Positions 9,873-18,200 of a stretch of 40,653 bases of DNA are shown here, piece after piece (position 1 is the first letter of the stretch; the number at the start of each line of letters is the position of its first letter). The notes under the pieces were generated by a model that was not told the DNA's origin, did no database searches, and was given only the letters and a program-made list of their open reading frames with translations. The stretch comes from an archaeon (GTDB lineage Archaea > B1Sed10-29 > JAJSAI01), in contig JAJSAI010000010.1 in assembly GCA_024274695.1 (NCBI GenBank), positions 1 through 40,653 on the forward strand, read 5' to 3'. The position numbers and the translations under genes were made by a program.

Positions 9873-10291
9873 ATGCGTTCCATCCTGAACGAAATAGAAG
9901 AAAACGCTGACCCAGAGCACGCTAAGTCGGCTCGCAGGCTCGTGAAAACAAGGACAAGCTCCTGTTCCTGGAAGTCTCAGACGAGAACCCACCCCCAGAG
10001 TTCATAGGCTGGTGGATGATGAACTACGGAGAACAAGGGATACTGGACCAGGTTAACGGGATCCTGATCGGCAGGTGAAGAGGATACTCTCCAGAGCAAG
10101 AGAAAAAGATAGAAGAGGACATCGTGAGAGTGGTCGCGAAAGAGTACGGGAGGAACGACCTGACTATCATGGCAGGAATGGACTTCGGGCACACCGACCC
10201 CAAGTGGATCCTGCCCCTTGGAGTCAGGGCAAGAATAGACCCGAGAGAAAAAACGTTCAGGCTGCTCGAGAGCCCTGTGAGAAAAGCCTAG
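9873..10291 (+). pseudogene. degraded S66 LD-carboxypeptidase / MccF-like remnant
   Basis: Spliced reading gives KDKLLFLEVSDENPPPEFIGWWMMNYGEQGILDQVNGILIGR*RGYSPEQEKKIEEDIVRVVAKEYGRNDLTIMAGMDFGHTDPKWILPLGVRARIDPREKTFRLLESPVRKA*; N-terminal truncation, one frameshift, one in-frame TGA. Confidence 0.8.
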
Positions 10292-10881
10292 CCAAGGAGC
10301 CATTCAAGGGCCAGGCGCTCTGCCTCCTTCTCATCCTCAGGGAACATGAACAGCCTGTCCCCGACCTGATGGCACTGGGCGCGGTAGTCCTCTCGGACGA
10401 GTTTCACGTACTCTAGCTCGAGCGGTTTGACCCACTCGTCCTCTCCCCTCCAGACCCCGGAACGCTTTATCCTCTGCCAGAGCCTGCCGTCGTCAGGGTC
10501 TTCTATGAACAACGGCTTCACTGACTCCACTCCCCTGAAAACCTTTCGGACCAGGACCGGGTACAGGCTGACTCCCTCGAGCACGAGAGAATCGTACTCT
10601 TCAGCAGACTCCACGAAGGCCTTGACCCCTTTCATGGTCTCGCAAGCCACCTGGTACTCCATCCGCGCAACCTCCTCCGGGGAGTGAACAGAGTAGAATT
10701 CTTCAGGGGACCAGCCCTCGAACAAGAACAAGTCAGGATAATCTCTTCTCTCAAGCAGCCTTACCATCATTCCCCTGAGCGTGTCAGTGCTGACGAAGAG
10801 GATCCCGTGCCGCGCGAGCAAGCGCCTCGCGAACTCTGTCTTCCCGCTCCTGGGATGGCCTCCTATCAAGAGCACTCTCAT
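10288..10881 (-). CDS. P-loop kinase-like protein (AAA/2-phosphoglycerate-kinase-like)
   Basis: MRVLLIGGHPRSGKTEFARRLLARHGILFVSTDTLRGMM; Walker A GHPRSGKT. Confidence 0.75.
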   Translation of the reverse strand: MRVLLIGGHPRSGKTEFARRLLARHGILFVSTDTLRGMMVRLLERRDYPDLFLFEGWSPEEFYSVHSPEEVARMEYQVACETMKGVKAFVESAEEYDSLVLEGVSLYPVLVRKVFRGVESVKPLFIEDPDDGRLWQRIKRSGVWRGEDEWVKPLELEYVKLVREDYRAQCHQVGDRLFMFPEDEKEAERLALEWLLG

Positions 10882-10946
10882 CACAAGACCCCCTCTTCCC
10901 GACAAAAGCATAAAAATTTCGGACGTATAAAAAAGTTCGGTAAGGC

Positions 10947-11123
10947 ATGACCCCAAAGAAAACGATATACTTGAATCTCACCAGCCAGTGCAACCTCAAG
11001 TGCGAGGGAGGATGCCGGGAAATGGCCTACGAGTTCTACGGAGACCACAACGCGCCAGACCCCTTCTGTCCAGTACTGCACAAGGGAGAAGAATACTCTT
11101 ACCTGGACGCAAGGTTCTTGTGA
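10947..11123 (+). CDS. 58-aa Cys-rich mini-ORF with CX3CX3C (possible radical-SAM fragment)
   Basis: MTPKKTIYLNLTSQCNLKCEGGCREMAYEFYGDHNAPDPFCPVLHKGEEYSYLDARFL*; TATA-like GTATAAAAAA ~20 bp upstream. Not in the supplied ORF list (under 60 aa). Confidence 0.5.
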   Translation: MTPKKTIYLNLTSQCNLKCEGGCREMAYEFYGDHNAPDPFCPVLHKGEEYSYLDARFL

Positions 11124-11205
11124 GCGCTCTGGGGAAAAATCTGCAAAAAACTGAAGAGGAGGTCCAAAATTTTATTTATAGGAAAACCTAAAACAATATA
11201 TACGT

Positions 11206-11223
11206 GTAATACGCATGTATTAC
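11206..11223. promoter_or_regulatory. inverted repeat GTAATAC-GCAT-GTATTAC upstream of an RHH antitoxin; candidate autoregulatory operator
   Basis: Perfect 7-bp arms between the TATA-like ATATATA and the GTG start at 11234. Confidence 0.6.
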
Positions 11224-11233
11224 GGGTGATTTT

Positions 11234-11458
11234 GTGGAAATAATTCAAGTAAGGGTTAATGACAAACTCGCGCAACTGCTTGACGCGGCCGTAAAGACTG
11301 GAATGTACTCAAACAGGTCAGAGGCGGTTCGGGACGCGATAAGAAAACTGTTCGCTCCCGAGCTTAAGGAGGAAGTGCTGGCGGAAATCGCCAAAAGAAG
11401 CAGCAGCAAAGAATTCGTGACACAAGAAGAAGTGGAGAAAGAGTTCGGGTTAGCATGA
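11234..11458 (+). CDS. ribbon-helix-helix antitoxin (CopG/ParD-like)
   Basis: MEIIQVRVNDKLAQLLDAAVKTGMYSNRSEAVRDAIRKL RHH pattern; overlaps the downstream RelE-like ORF. Confidence 0.88.
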   Translation: MEIIQVRVNDKLAQLLDAAVKTGMYSNRSEAVRDAIRKLFAPELKEEVLAEIAKRSSSKEFVTQEEVEKEFGLA

Positions 11459-11721
11459 ATTTCAGGATTCAATGGCACAAAAAAGCCTTGAAGGAATTGC
11501 ATGAGATTCCTAGGAAAAACGCGGAGCAACTAATCCTAAAAGCAAAAGAACTTGCCAGCGATCCCATCAAAAGCTCTGCACCCTTGTCCGGATGCAAGCA
11601 CAGGAAGCTCAGGGCAGGGGATTACAGGGCCATCCTTGAAGTAATTCCCAAGAAAAGGCTCGTGAGAATCCTGAAAGTCAGCCACAGGAAAAACATTTAC
11701 AAGAAACTAAAAAAGTCTTAG
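11455..11721 (+). CDS. RelE/ParE-superfamily toxin
   Basis: FRIQWHKKALKELHEIPRKNAEQLILKAKEL...CKHRKLRAGDYRAILEVIPKKRLVRILKVSHRKNIYKKL. Confidence 0.9.
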   Translation: MNFRIQWHKKALKELHEIPRKNAEQLILKAKELASDPIKSSAPLSGCKHRKLRAGDYRAILEVIPKKRLVRILKVSHRKNIYKKLKKS

Positions 11722-11947
11722 AAAAACCAAAAAAGTTTTTCCAAGCCCGGTTTTACCCGAATTGTGTCTTGCAATAATTTTAAGATACAAAGAGCAGGCC
11801 TCTTCCAGATCCTGCAACCCCCTGCTGACGGAGAGCATACTCTCTCACTCGTGTTCGCAAGAGTGGAACCGGTGATGGCCGGAACCCTGATCCTGTTCAA
11901 GCTCAAGTACGACTGCAACAATTTTTCAAATAATTTGCAAAAACGGT

Positions 11948-12394
11948 TTAGGAAAACCTATCGTAGCGTAAAATTAGATCCCAGTTGTTGAGAAACTTAT
12001 GCTTGTTCTTTTTATTCCTAAACTTAAAAAGCCCCCTAAGATCTGATTCAAAAATTGTTATCATATTGCTTTTACCGAGGGTAGTAAACTCTTTCCTCGG
12101 GAATACAAAAAATCCTAAGGGAACCTTTTCTGCACTGAAGGGTACGCACACAAAATAATCTGCAGATTTTTGCAATTCAGTAGTAACCCGGAACTGCCAG
12201 TGCACATACTCATAAATTTTTCCTTTTTTAATAGCTCTGTTCTTCGAGGGTAATGCTGACTTTACTTCTATTCTAACACCATTTTCGCCAATAAAATCAA
12301 CACCTAACCCATATACTCTTGAAACATAAAATCCTCTTCGAGCTAGTTCCAATTGTACCCACACTTCTCCGAGATATCCTATATCCTCCTTCAT
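11948..12394 (-). CDS. PD-(D/E)XK nuclease-like protein
   Basis: MKEDIGYLGEVWVQLELARRGFYVSRVYGLGVDFIGENGVRIEVKSALPSKN fits E...D...E-x-K spacing. Confidence 0.6.
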   Translation of the reverse strand: MKEDIGYLGEVWVQLELARRGFYVSRVYGLGVDFIGENGVRIEVKSALPSKNRAIKKGKIYEYVHWQFRVTTELQKSADYFVCVPFSAEKVPLGFFVFPRKEFTTLGKSNMITIFESDLRGLFKFRNKKNKHKFLNNWDLILRYDRFS

Positions 12395-12505
12395 GTAGCT
12401 TAATGAGAAGTAAAATAGATTAACAAAACATAACAAACTATATTGTGTTTAACAAAGTTTATTTTTGCAAAAAGATATTACTCTTAATGGCCCTTAAGCG
12501 AACTA

Positions 12506-12769
12506 TTATAGTCTCTTGTAAACCTCCTTCCTAGGGAGAATGCGCAGCAAAACAACCTTGTTTTCCTTGAAAAGCGCGTGATACACCAGCCTGTAACCGC
12601 CTATCCTTATCCTGAAAAGATTCTGGTATCCCTTAAGCTTCCGGATGTGCTTGGAAGGAAAAAAGGTTTGTGAAAAATTATTGCATAACTCGCGTACTTT
12701 GTTTCGTGTCTCTGGATCCAAGGATCTAAAGTCTTTTTCAAAAGAAGGAGTAAAAAGCACTTTAGGCAT
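12506..12769 (-). CDS. RelE/YafQ-like toxin
   Basis: MPKVLFTPSFEKDFRSLDPETRNKVRELCNNF...HIRKLKGYQNLFRIRIGGYRLVYHALFKENKVVLLRILPRKEVYKRL. Confidence 0.9.
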   Translation of the reverse strand: MPKVLFTPSFEKDFRSLDPETRNKVRELCNNFSQTFFPSKHIRKLKGYQNLFRIRIGGYRLVYHALFKENKVVLLRILPRKEVYKRL

Positions 12770-12772
12770 GAC

Positions 12773-12952
12773 TCACAACTCTGAAAACTTTTTGAGCTTT
12801 CCTTCTGACTCTTCTTTCAAAGCCTCCTCCACCAGCCTTTTTTCTTCTGCAGAAAGCCCTTCTTCTGGCAACAGCAGCGCCTTTATTTCTTCCACTTCTT
12901 GCCTGAGACTCAACAGCTCAGAATAGACCTTTTCCAGAGTAACGGATTCCAT
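12773..12952 (-). CDS. putative cognate antitoxin (59 aa)
   Basis: MESVTLEKVYSELLSLRQEVEEIKALLLPEEGLSAEEKRLVEEALKEESEGKLKKFSEL; helical acidic ORF directly upstream of the toxin, below the ORF-list size cutoff. Confidence 0.75.
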   Translation of the reverse strand: MESVTLEKVYSELLSLRQEVEEIKALLLPEEGLSAEEKRLVEEALKEESEGKLKKFSEL

Positions 12953-13036
12953 GAATAATATTTGGCCGTGCAGAGTTTATTTAAGTTTTGTATGTTAAGC
13001 GAACTCTTATATACCTGGAATCCCTGCTTTTAGGCG

Positions 13037-13870
13037 ATGAACCCTGGCCCTAGCGTGGAAAAAGAACTGGAAAAACTCAGGGCAGAGCTAAGACTCAGCG
13101 GATTCAGCCAGAACACGGTCGAAACCTACTCCATCCTAGTCAAGGAGTTCCTGCTCAGCACGAGAAAAAACCCAGCAGAGCTGGACGAACAAGACCTTAA
13201 AAAATTTTTGCTACAACTGCTTGACTCGGGTAGGAAAAAAACTACTGCCAACCTGGCCAGGGCAGCGCTCGTGTTCTACTACAGGAACGTGCTCGGGAAG
13301 CAGGTTGAGGTCAAGAGCATAAAAACAGAAAAAAAGATCCCTGAAGTGCTTACCCCGGAAGAGGTTAAAAAATTATTGCAGGCGTGTGACAATCCCTTGC
13401 ACGAGCTGATAATAGAGTTCTTGTACTCTACTGGGGTCAGGCTAAGCGAGCTCGTGAACATGAAAATCAAGGACATTGACTGGCAGGAAGGAATGGGCTG
13501 GGTGAGAGGAGGCAAGGGAGCCAAGGACAGGAGAATCATCCTTTCCAAAAAACTCTTGGAAAAACTAAAAGATTTTGTGAAAGGCAGGAACCCCGACGAG
13601 TACCTGTTCCCAGGAAGAACAGGAGGCAGGATGAACAAGAGGAACGTTCAAAAAATTGTTGCAAGAGCAGCGAGGAAGGCTGGGATCACGAAGAACGTGC
13701 ACCCCCACACGCTTCGCCACTCGTTTGCAACGCACCTGCTGCAAGAGGGCACGGACATCCGAATAATCCAAGAGCTGCTGGGCCACTCGAACCTGAACAC
13801 CACCCAGATCTACACTCACGTGAGCACCCAGGACCTCAAGAAAATCAGGAACCCGCTGGACGAGTTATGA
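13037..13870 (+). CDS. xerA: XerA/XerC-D type tyrosine recombinase
   Basis: STGVRLSELVNMKIKDID, HTLRHSFATHLLQEGTDIRIIQELLGHSNLNTTQIYTHVS: R..HxxR..H..Y catalytic motifs. Confidence 0.93.
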   Translation: MNPGPSVEKELEKLRAELRLSGFSQNTVETYSILVKEFLLSTRKNPAELDEQDLKKFLLQLLDSGRKKTTANLARAALVFYYRNVLGKQVEVKSIKTEKKIPEVLTPEEVKKLLQACDNPLHELIIEFLYSTGVRLSELVNMKIKDIDWQEGMGWVRGGKGAKDRRIILSKKLLEKLKDFVKGRNPDEYLFPGRTGGRMNKRNVQKIVARAARKAGITKNVHPHTLRHSFATHLLQEGTDIRIIQELLGHSNLNTTQIYTHVSTQDLKKIRNPLDEL

Positions 13871-13921
13871 GCATACCAATATTAAACGCGCAGAACAAGA
13901 ATATAATAGGAAGGGAGAATC

Positions 13922-14697
13922 ATGAAACCGAAAAAACGCAAGAAATTCTGGGAATGGTACAAGAAAACAGTGTTCGGCAGAGAAGAAAAGAAAGAAGCCC
14001 TGCGGGCCGCGGTCAAAAAAGCAAGAGGAGAAAAGCTCTCGCCAGAAGAAGAAAAGCTGATCAAAAAGTACAGGATAGAACACCAGCTCAGCCTGCCCGT
14101 GGGAATCAAAGGACGGCTCGGACTAGCTCACGCCACATGGTCTTATCCTGGAAGGCACGCGGACGTTGCAGAAGAGATTAAGAAAATAGCAAAGCGCAGG
14201 AAGAAAATCGTGATCAACGACGTGGGCTACGGAGAGCTCGCGATCCCGGAAAAAGGAGAAAAAAGCTGGGCCCCGCAGTTCCTGGACATAAAAAAAGCGC
14301 TTGAAGAAGCAGGAGTAGAATACCAGTACAACGGGTACGTTTACGAGCCCGAAAGGGCCAAAATAACCCAGGAGAGCATTCCAGAAAAAGAAAGGGAAAA
14401 GCACAGGTTCGCTGCCCTGGACATAGTCAACACCGTGCCCGCCCAACAGGCTGACGTGACAGTGTTCCTGCACGTCTCAGAATACCTGCCGCCGCACGAG
14501 ACAAAAGCAGCATTCGCTAACCTGCTCTCCGCGACCAAAAAAGGAGGATACATAATCACTGACATCCCGCTAAACACCTGCCCAAGGAACTGTCAGAATA
14601 CTACGAGATCGTCAAGAAGATCGGGAGAGAAAAGTACGTTATCCGGAAAAAGAAAGAAATAGAATGGGACAAGATCGCGGGAGAAAAGAAAAAATGA
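13922..14697 (+). pseudogene. SAM-methyltransferase-like gene with apparent 1-nt frameshift near 14562-14575
   Basis: KIVINDVGYGELAIP...DVTVFLHVSEYLPPHETKAAFANLLSATKKGGYIITDIPL then, in another frame, KHLPKELSEYYEIVKKIGREKYVIRKKKEIEWDKIAGEKKK*; the shifted stop overlaps the next ATG. Confidence 0.6.
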
Positions 14698-15629
14698 ACT
14701 ACTCAGAATTATTTGACTGGATCTCGCAGGACATCCGAGCACACTACGCGCGTTTGTGTTACAGGCAAAAAGAATTCCAGGAATTCCTGCAAGAAAGGGA
14801 TAATGTCTCGAGCGCGAAAACCGCAGGAGAGTTCTCTGAAAAACTGAACAAGACCCTCTGGAAACTCAGGGACAACCACATCCGGGTGAGGCTCACTAAC
14901 GGGAAGACACTTAAAGGATACCCTAGAGAACTAAAACCGAACTACTCCTGGGAGTACTGTGCGCGTTTGTTCAAAACAAAGCCTGACAGAGTAAAACACG
15001 CCACCCTATTATACAAGAGAATCAACAGCAAAACACTTTATCTCTTAATAAACTCATTCTCGAAAAACAGGATTAACACGTTCATGAGAGAAGCCCCAAA
15101 ACTAAGAGAGAAGCTTGGAATTACGGAGAACGTGATAATAGACGTAAGGCCCAACCAAGGAGGATCAGACAAAACAGGCTCTCTAATCTGGTCCCTGTTC
15201 TTGCCTAAAGGAGAAAAAAAGCTCGCGAGAGTACTAAAATACCGGGCAAACCCCCGTGATCCAAATGAGTTCTACGAGTACGAAGACTACATACACGGGA
15301 CAGAAGAAAAAGCACTTAAACCGAAGAAACTCCTGGTTTTATGCGGCCAACAAACTGAAAGCTCTGCCGAAGGATTCGTTCTCAGGATGAAGGCAATCGG
15401 AGCAACAGTCCTCGGAGACAGAACAGGAGGAACAAGCGGGAGGCCCTTACCACACGTTTTCGGACCAGTAGAAGTAGATATTCCAAGCTGGATACCCTGC
15501 GAATCAGACAGGACACCAATATTTGACAGAGGAGTGCAACCCCACATAAAAATAGACCCAGAAAAAGCCCCAACCACCCCAGAGGAAGACCCAACACTGG
15601 AAAAGGCGCTTGAGACCACAGGGAGATGA
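14694..15629 (+). CDS. S41-family (tail-specific/C-terminal processing) peptidase-like protein
   Basis: NVIIDVRPNQGGSDKTGSLIWSLF...LVLCGQQTESSAEGFVLRMKAIGATVLGDRTGGTSG; Ser nucleophile region of S41. Confidence 0.8.
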   Translation: MNYSELFDWISQDIRAHYARLCYRQKEFQEFLQERDNVSSAKTAGEFSEKLNKTLWKLRDNHIRVRLTNGKTLKGYPRELKPNYSWEYCARLFKTKPDRVKHATLLYKRINSKTLYLLINSFSKNRINTFMREAPKLREKLGITENVIIDVRPNQGGSDKTGSLIWSLFLPKGEKKLARVLKYRANPRDPNEFYEYEDYIHGTEEKALKPKKLLVLCGQQTESSAEGFVLRMKAIGATVLGDRTGGTSGRPLPHVFGPVEVDIPSWIPCESDRTPIFDRGVQPHIKIDPEKAPTTPEEDPTLEKALETTGR

Positions 15630-15636
15630 AACGAGC

Positions 15637-16278
15637 ATGATAAAAGAATACAACCAACTTGAGGAAAAAGACTGGAAAAGGATAAAGAGCGCGCTGGCAA
15701 TAACCAATGGAAAAGCGCTAGTCCTGGTGCACCCGTTCTACGCGACAGGGTCCAAGGCAGAAATGAAAAAACTGAAAGAAGTAAAAGGACAGGACGTGCT
15801 GGACTACTTGTTCGAACTAAAAAAAGAACTCAAGCAATGGAACGGACCGGTCTTTGTCATGGTGGAAGAAGACAAGATACCTGCAATGAAGGAAATACTC
15901 AAGCACGAGAAAAAAGACGTGATAATAGTGCCCACTGAACCCGGGACCCCCACCCCTCACGGGGTAGACCCCGGCAGGGAATGGAAGGCGTTCCTGGAAA
16001 GGCTCAAGAGAGAGGGACTGAAAAAAGTGTTCCTGGGAGGAGAACTGTACTATAAAGCAGAAGCAGGAGAGACAGGGTGCGTGAGCGGGGCCAGGCGGCT
16101 GTGGTCAAAAGAAATCGCGTTCGAGAAAATAGGTCTCGTGAGAAACCCGCGCACTGGAGGGGTAAAGCCTGCGTGGGTTCCTGAGCACGAGATCGGGAGG
16201 ACCGGGATAGAAACAGAAATAAAAGAAAACATCACGTTCCCGGGAAAAAGGCTTACTAAAAAGAGGAGGAGAAGATGA
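15637..16278 (+). CDS. uncharacterised protein
   Basis: 214-aa ORF, tightly packed with neighbours; no recognised motif. Confidence 0.6.
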   Translation: MIKEYNQLEEKDWKRIKSALAITNGKALVLVHPFYATGSKAEMKKLKEVKGQDVLDYLFELKKELKQWNGPVFVMVEEDKIPAMKEILKHEKKDVIIVPTEPGTPTPHGVDPGREWKAFLERLKREGLKKVFLGGELYYKAEAGETGCVSGARRLWSKEIAFEKIGLVRNPRTGGVKPAWVPEHEIGRTGIETEIKENITFPGKRLTKKRRRR

Positions 16279-17150
16279 AGAAAAAAAGAAAACCGAAAGT
16301 GGTGGTCGTACTAGAAGCCCACACTCCCGGACAACGGGAAAAAGTAGTGAAACTGCTCAAGGAAAAAGGAGCCAGAAGAGTGGTCCTGGAAGCAACAAAA
16401 GAAGAACTTGAAACAGGAACCAACGTACACTACCATAAGATAGCGAAAGCGCTTGAAAAAGAGGGAATAAAAGTGATACCAGGAGACGCGCCAATAGACG
16501 TAAGCCCTATGATGGAAGTGGAAGAATTCGCAAAGAAAATGCTTGAAGAAAGAGAAAAGAAAATGGCCGACGCGGCAGTCAGGGCGGCGGAAGAGGAAAA
16601 AGAACAAGTTTACCTAGTGATCGGCGCAGGCCACTCCGGAGTAGTACAAGAACTCAAGAGGAAGGGCGCGGAAGTAAAAGTCGTGAGAACCACCGGAAAA
16701 ACGACATACGAGCCCGGAGCCCAGCTGGCAAGATTCTTCAGGTTCAGGGTACACGAGAGGTACCTGCCAGAAGAAGTTGACCTGATAGCCAGAATCCTTC
16801 AAGAAAAAGCAAGAATCCTAGAGGAAGCGCTTGACATGACAGGAGCACGGCCACAGAAAATGAAGGGAGAAATGACTGACGAGTCAGTAAAAAAGTACAA
16901 CAAGCTCCTTGAGATCCTGGCCAAAGAAGGACAGCTAACGTATCCTGCCAAGAAAATAAGAGAAAAACGGAAAGAACTGGACTCTCTCCTTGAAAAACAG
17001 GATCCGGAGTACAAGAGGATAAAGGAAGAAGCGCGGAGAAAAACAAAAACAGAAGAAAAAGCGGTCCTGCTCGCACTGCAGGAGTACAGAAAACTAAAGG
17101 AAAAAGAGTACGAGAAGGCGTTCGAAAAAGTCTATTCTGACCTAATGTGA
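16275..17150 (+). CDS. uncharacterised, possibly TraB/ChaN-like fold
   Basis: EREKKMADAAVRAAEEEKEQVYLVIGAGHSGVVQELKRKGAEV resembles the GAGH segment of TraB-type proteins; long basic C-terminal helix. Confidence 0.5.
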   Translation: MKKKRKPKVVVVLEAHTPGQREKVVKLLKEKGARRVVLEATKEELETGTNVHYHKIAKALEKEGIKVIPGDAPIDVSPMMEVEEFAKKMLEEREKKMADAAVRAAEEEKEQVYLVIGAGHSGVVQELKRKGAEVKVVRTTGKTTYEPGAQLARFFRFRVHERYLPEEVDLIARILQEKARILEEALDMTGARPQKMKGEMTDESVKKYNKLLEILAKEGQLTYPAKKIREKRKELDSLLEKQDPEYKRIKEEARRKTKTEEKAVLLALQEYRKLKEKEYEKAFEKVYSDLM

Positions 17151-17152
17151 AA

Positions 17153-17755
17153 TCATTCCACGGAGTCAAGCTTTTTCAGGTTAAGCTCAAGATAACCGCC
17201 ACCCGGCTTCTTGTACACTCCCCCTCCAATGACCCTCGTTTTTTCAGGGATCTCAGGCAGTCCTGCCAGGTACTTCACCATCTTTATCGCATGCCGCCCG
17301 GGACCGAAGGCGTTCGGTACGTTATCGTAAACCTCAAAACCGAGATCAGAAAAGGTCTTTAGCATGTTTGGAGCCCTTTCAGGAACCAGCACGTACAGCT
17401 TCTGGCAGGGAATGTAATCAAACGCCTCCTTCAGGAACACGCCCTCTATCTTACCCCTGAGTCGCTTAATAACCGAAAGCATGTCAATGCTCGCTTCATC
17501 CCCTTTCACTCTGACTATCATAAAGCCCACAGGTTCTCCCTCGTCCTCCGCGAGCAGAATAACGTTCGTTCCCTTCATGATCCAGTCAATCAAAGGATAC
17601 CTTGACAACGGCTTCAGACTCTTCCTCCCATCCTTCCTGTGAACAGTTTCAAGAGCCTCAAGGTCGTCAAGAGTCGCTTTTCTCACCCTCACCCGGAACA
17701 CCCTCCAAAACATTATTAGAGTTTCCAACACTTTTTTTCTGGGAGAGTAACTCAC
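17153..17755 (-). CDS. GNAT-family N-acetyltransferase-like
   Basis: VRKATLDDLEALETVHRKDGRKS...VILLAEDEGEPVGFMIVRVKGDEASIDMLSVIKRLRGKIEGVFLKEAF; start uncertain (ATG at 17710 also plausible). Confidence 0.75.
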   Translation of the reverse strand: MSYSPRKKVLETLIMFWRVFRVRVRKATLDDLEALETVHRKDGRKSLKPLSRYPLIDWIMKGTNVILLAEDEGEPVGFMIVRVKGDEASIDMLSVIKRLRGKIEGVFLKEAFDYIPCQKLYVLVPERAPNMLKTFSDLGFEVYDNVPNAFGPGRHAIKMVKYLAGLPEIPEKTRVIGGGVYKKPGGGYLELNLKKLDSVE

Positions 17756-18005
17756 TGGCTTCTTCTAAAATTTTTGCAATCCTCTTGCCCTTGCTCGTGA
17801 GTCTGACCGTCCTTATTCTGCCCACTTGTTCTGTGCGTATTAATCCCACACTCTCAAATTCTTTCAGAATTTTTAGCATGTGAGGATATGTGGTGTCAGT
17901 GTGCTTGCACAAGACATTGGCATACCACACTCGCGAGTCGTCATTCAAAGAAATAAGCGTACGGAAAGGCTTTTCCTTAAAAATTATCATGTCTTTTTCA
18001 GGCAT
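17667..18005 (-). CDS. winged-helix (MarR/ArsR-like) regulator
   Basis: WYANVLCKHTDTTYPHMLKILKEFESVGLIRTEQVGRIRTVRLTSKGKRIAKILEEASELL. Confidence 0.75.
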   Translation of the reverse strand: MPEKDMIIFKEKPFRTLISLNDDSRVWYANVLCKHTDTTYPHMLKILKEFESVGLIRTEQVGRIRTVRLTSKGKRIAKILEEASELLSQKKSVGNSNNVLEGVPGEGEKSDS

Positions 18006-18200
18006 CTTTCTCCCCACTATCTTCGAATTCTTACGCGCATTTTGTGTGCATTCATCCGCACAAAACAAAAAGAAAACAATATATTTAAACGTTTCGGTTT
18101 CATGCAATCCATCAGAAAATATATCTTGAATAATATAAACAATAAAAAATAAAGTTAATTATAGGAAGTGAAACATCAGAAGTATTAACTTTTGTTTATA

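Noticed and set aside
10040-10090. In-frame TGA in the S66-like gene as selenocysteine or stop recoding
   Set aside because: The gene also has a frameshift and a missing N-terminus, and the position corresponds to a non-catalytic residue after IGR; pseudogenisation is simpler.
11764-11991. 75-aa ORF between the first TA module and the nuclease-like gene
   Set aside because: Lacks a convincing upstream signal; runs antisense into the downstream gene end; the CNNF repeats come from the dispersed TGCAAYAATTTT motif.
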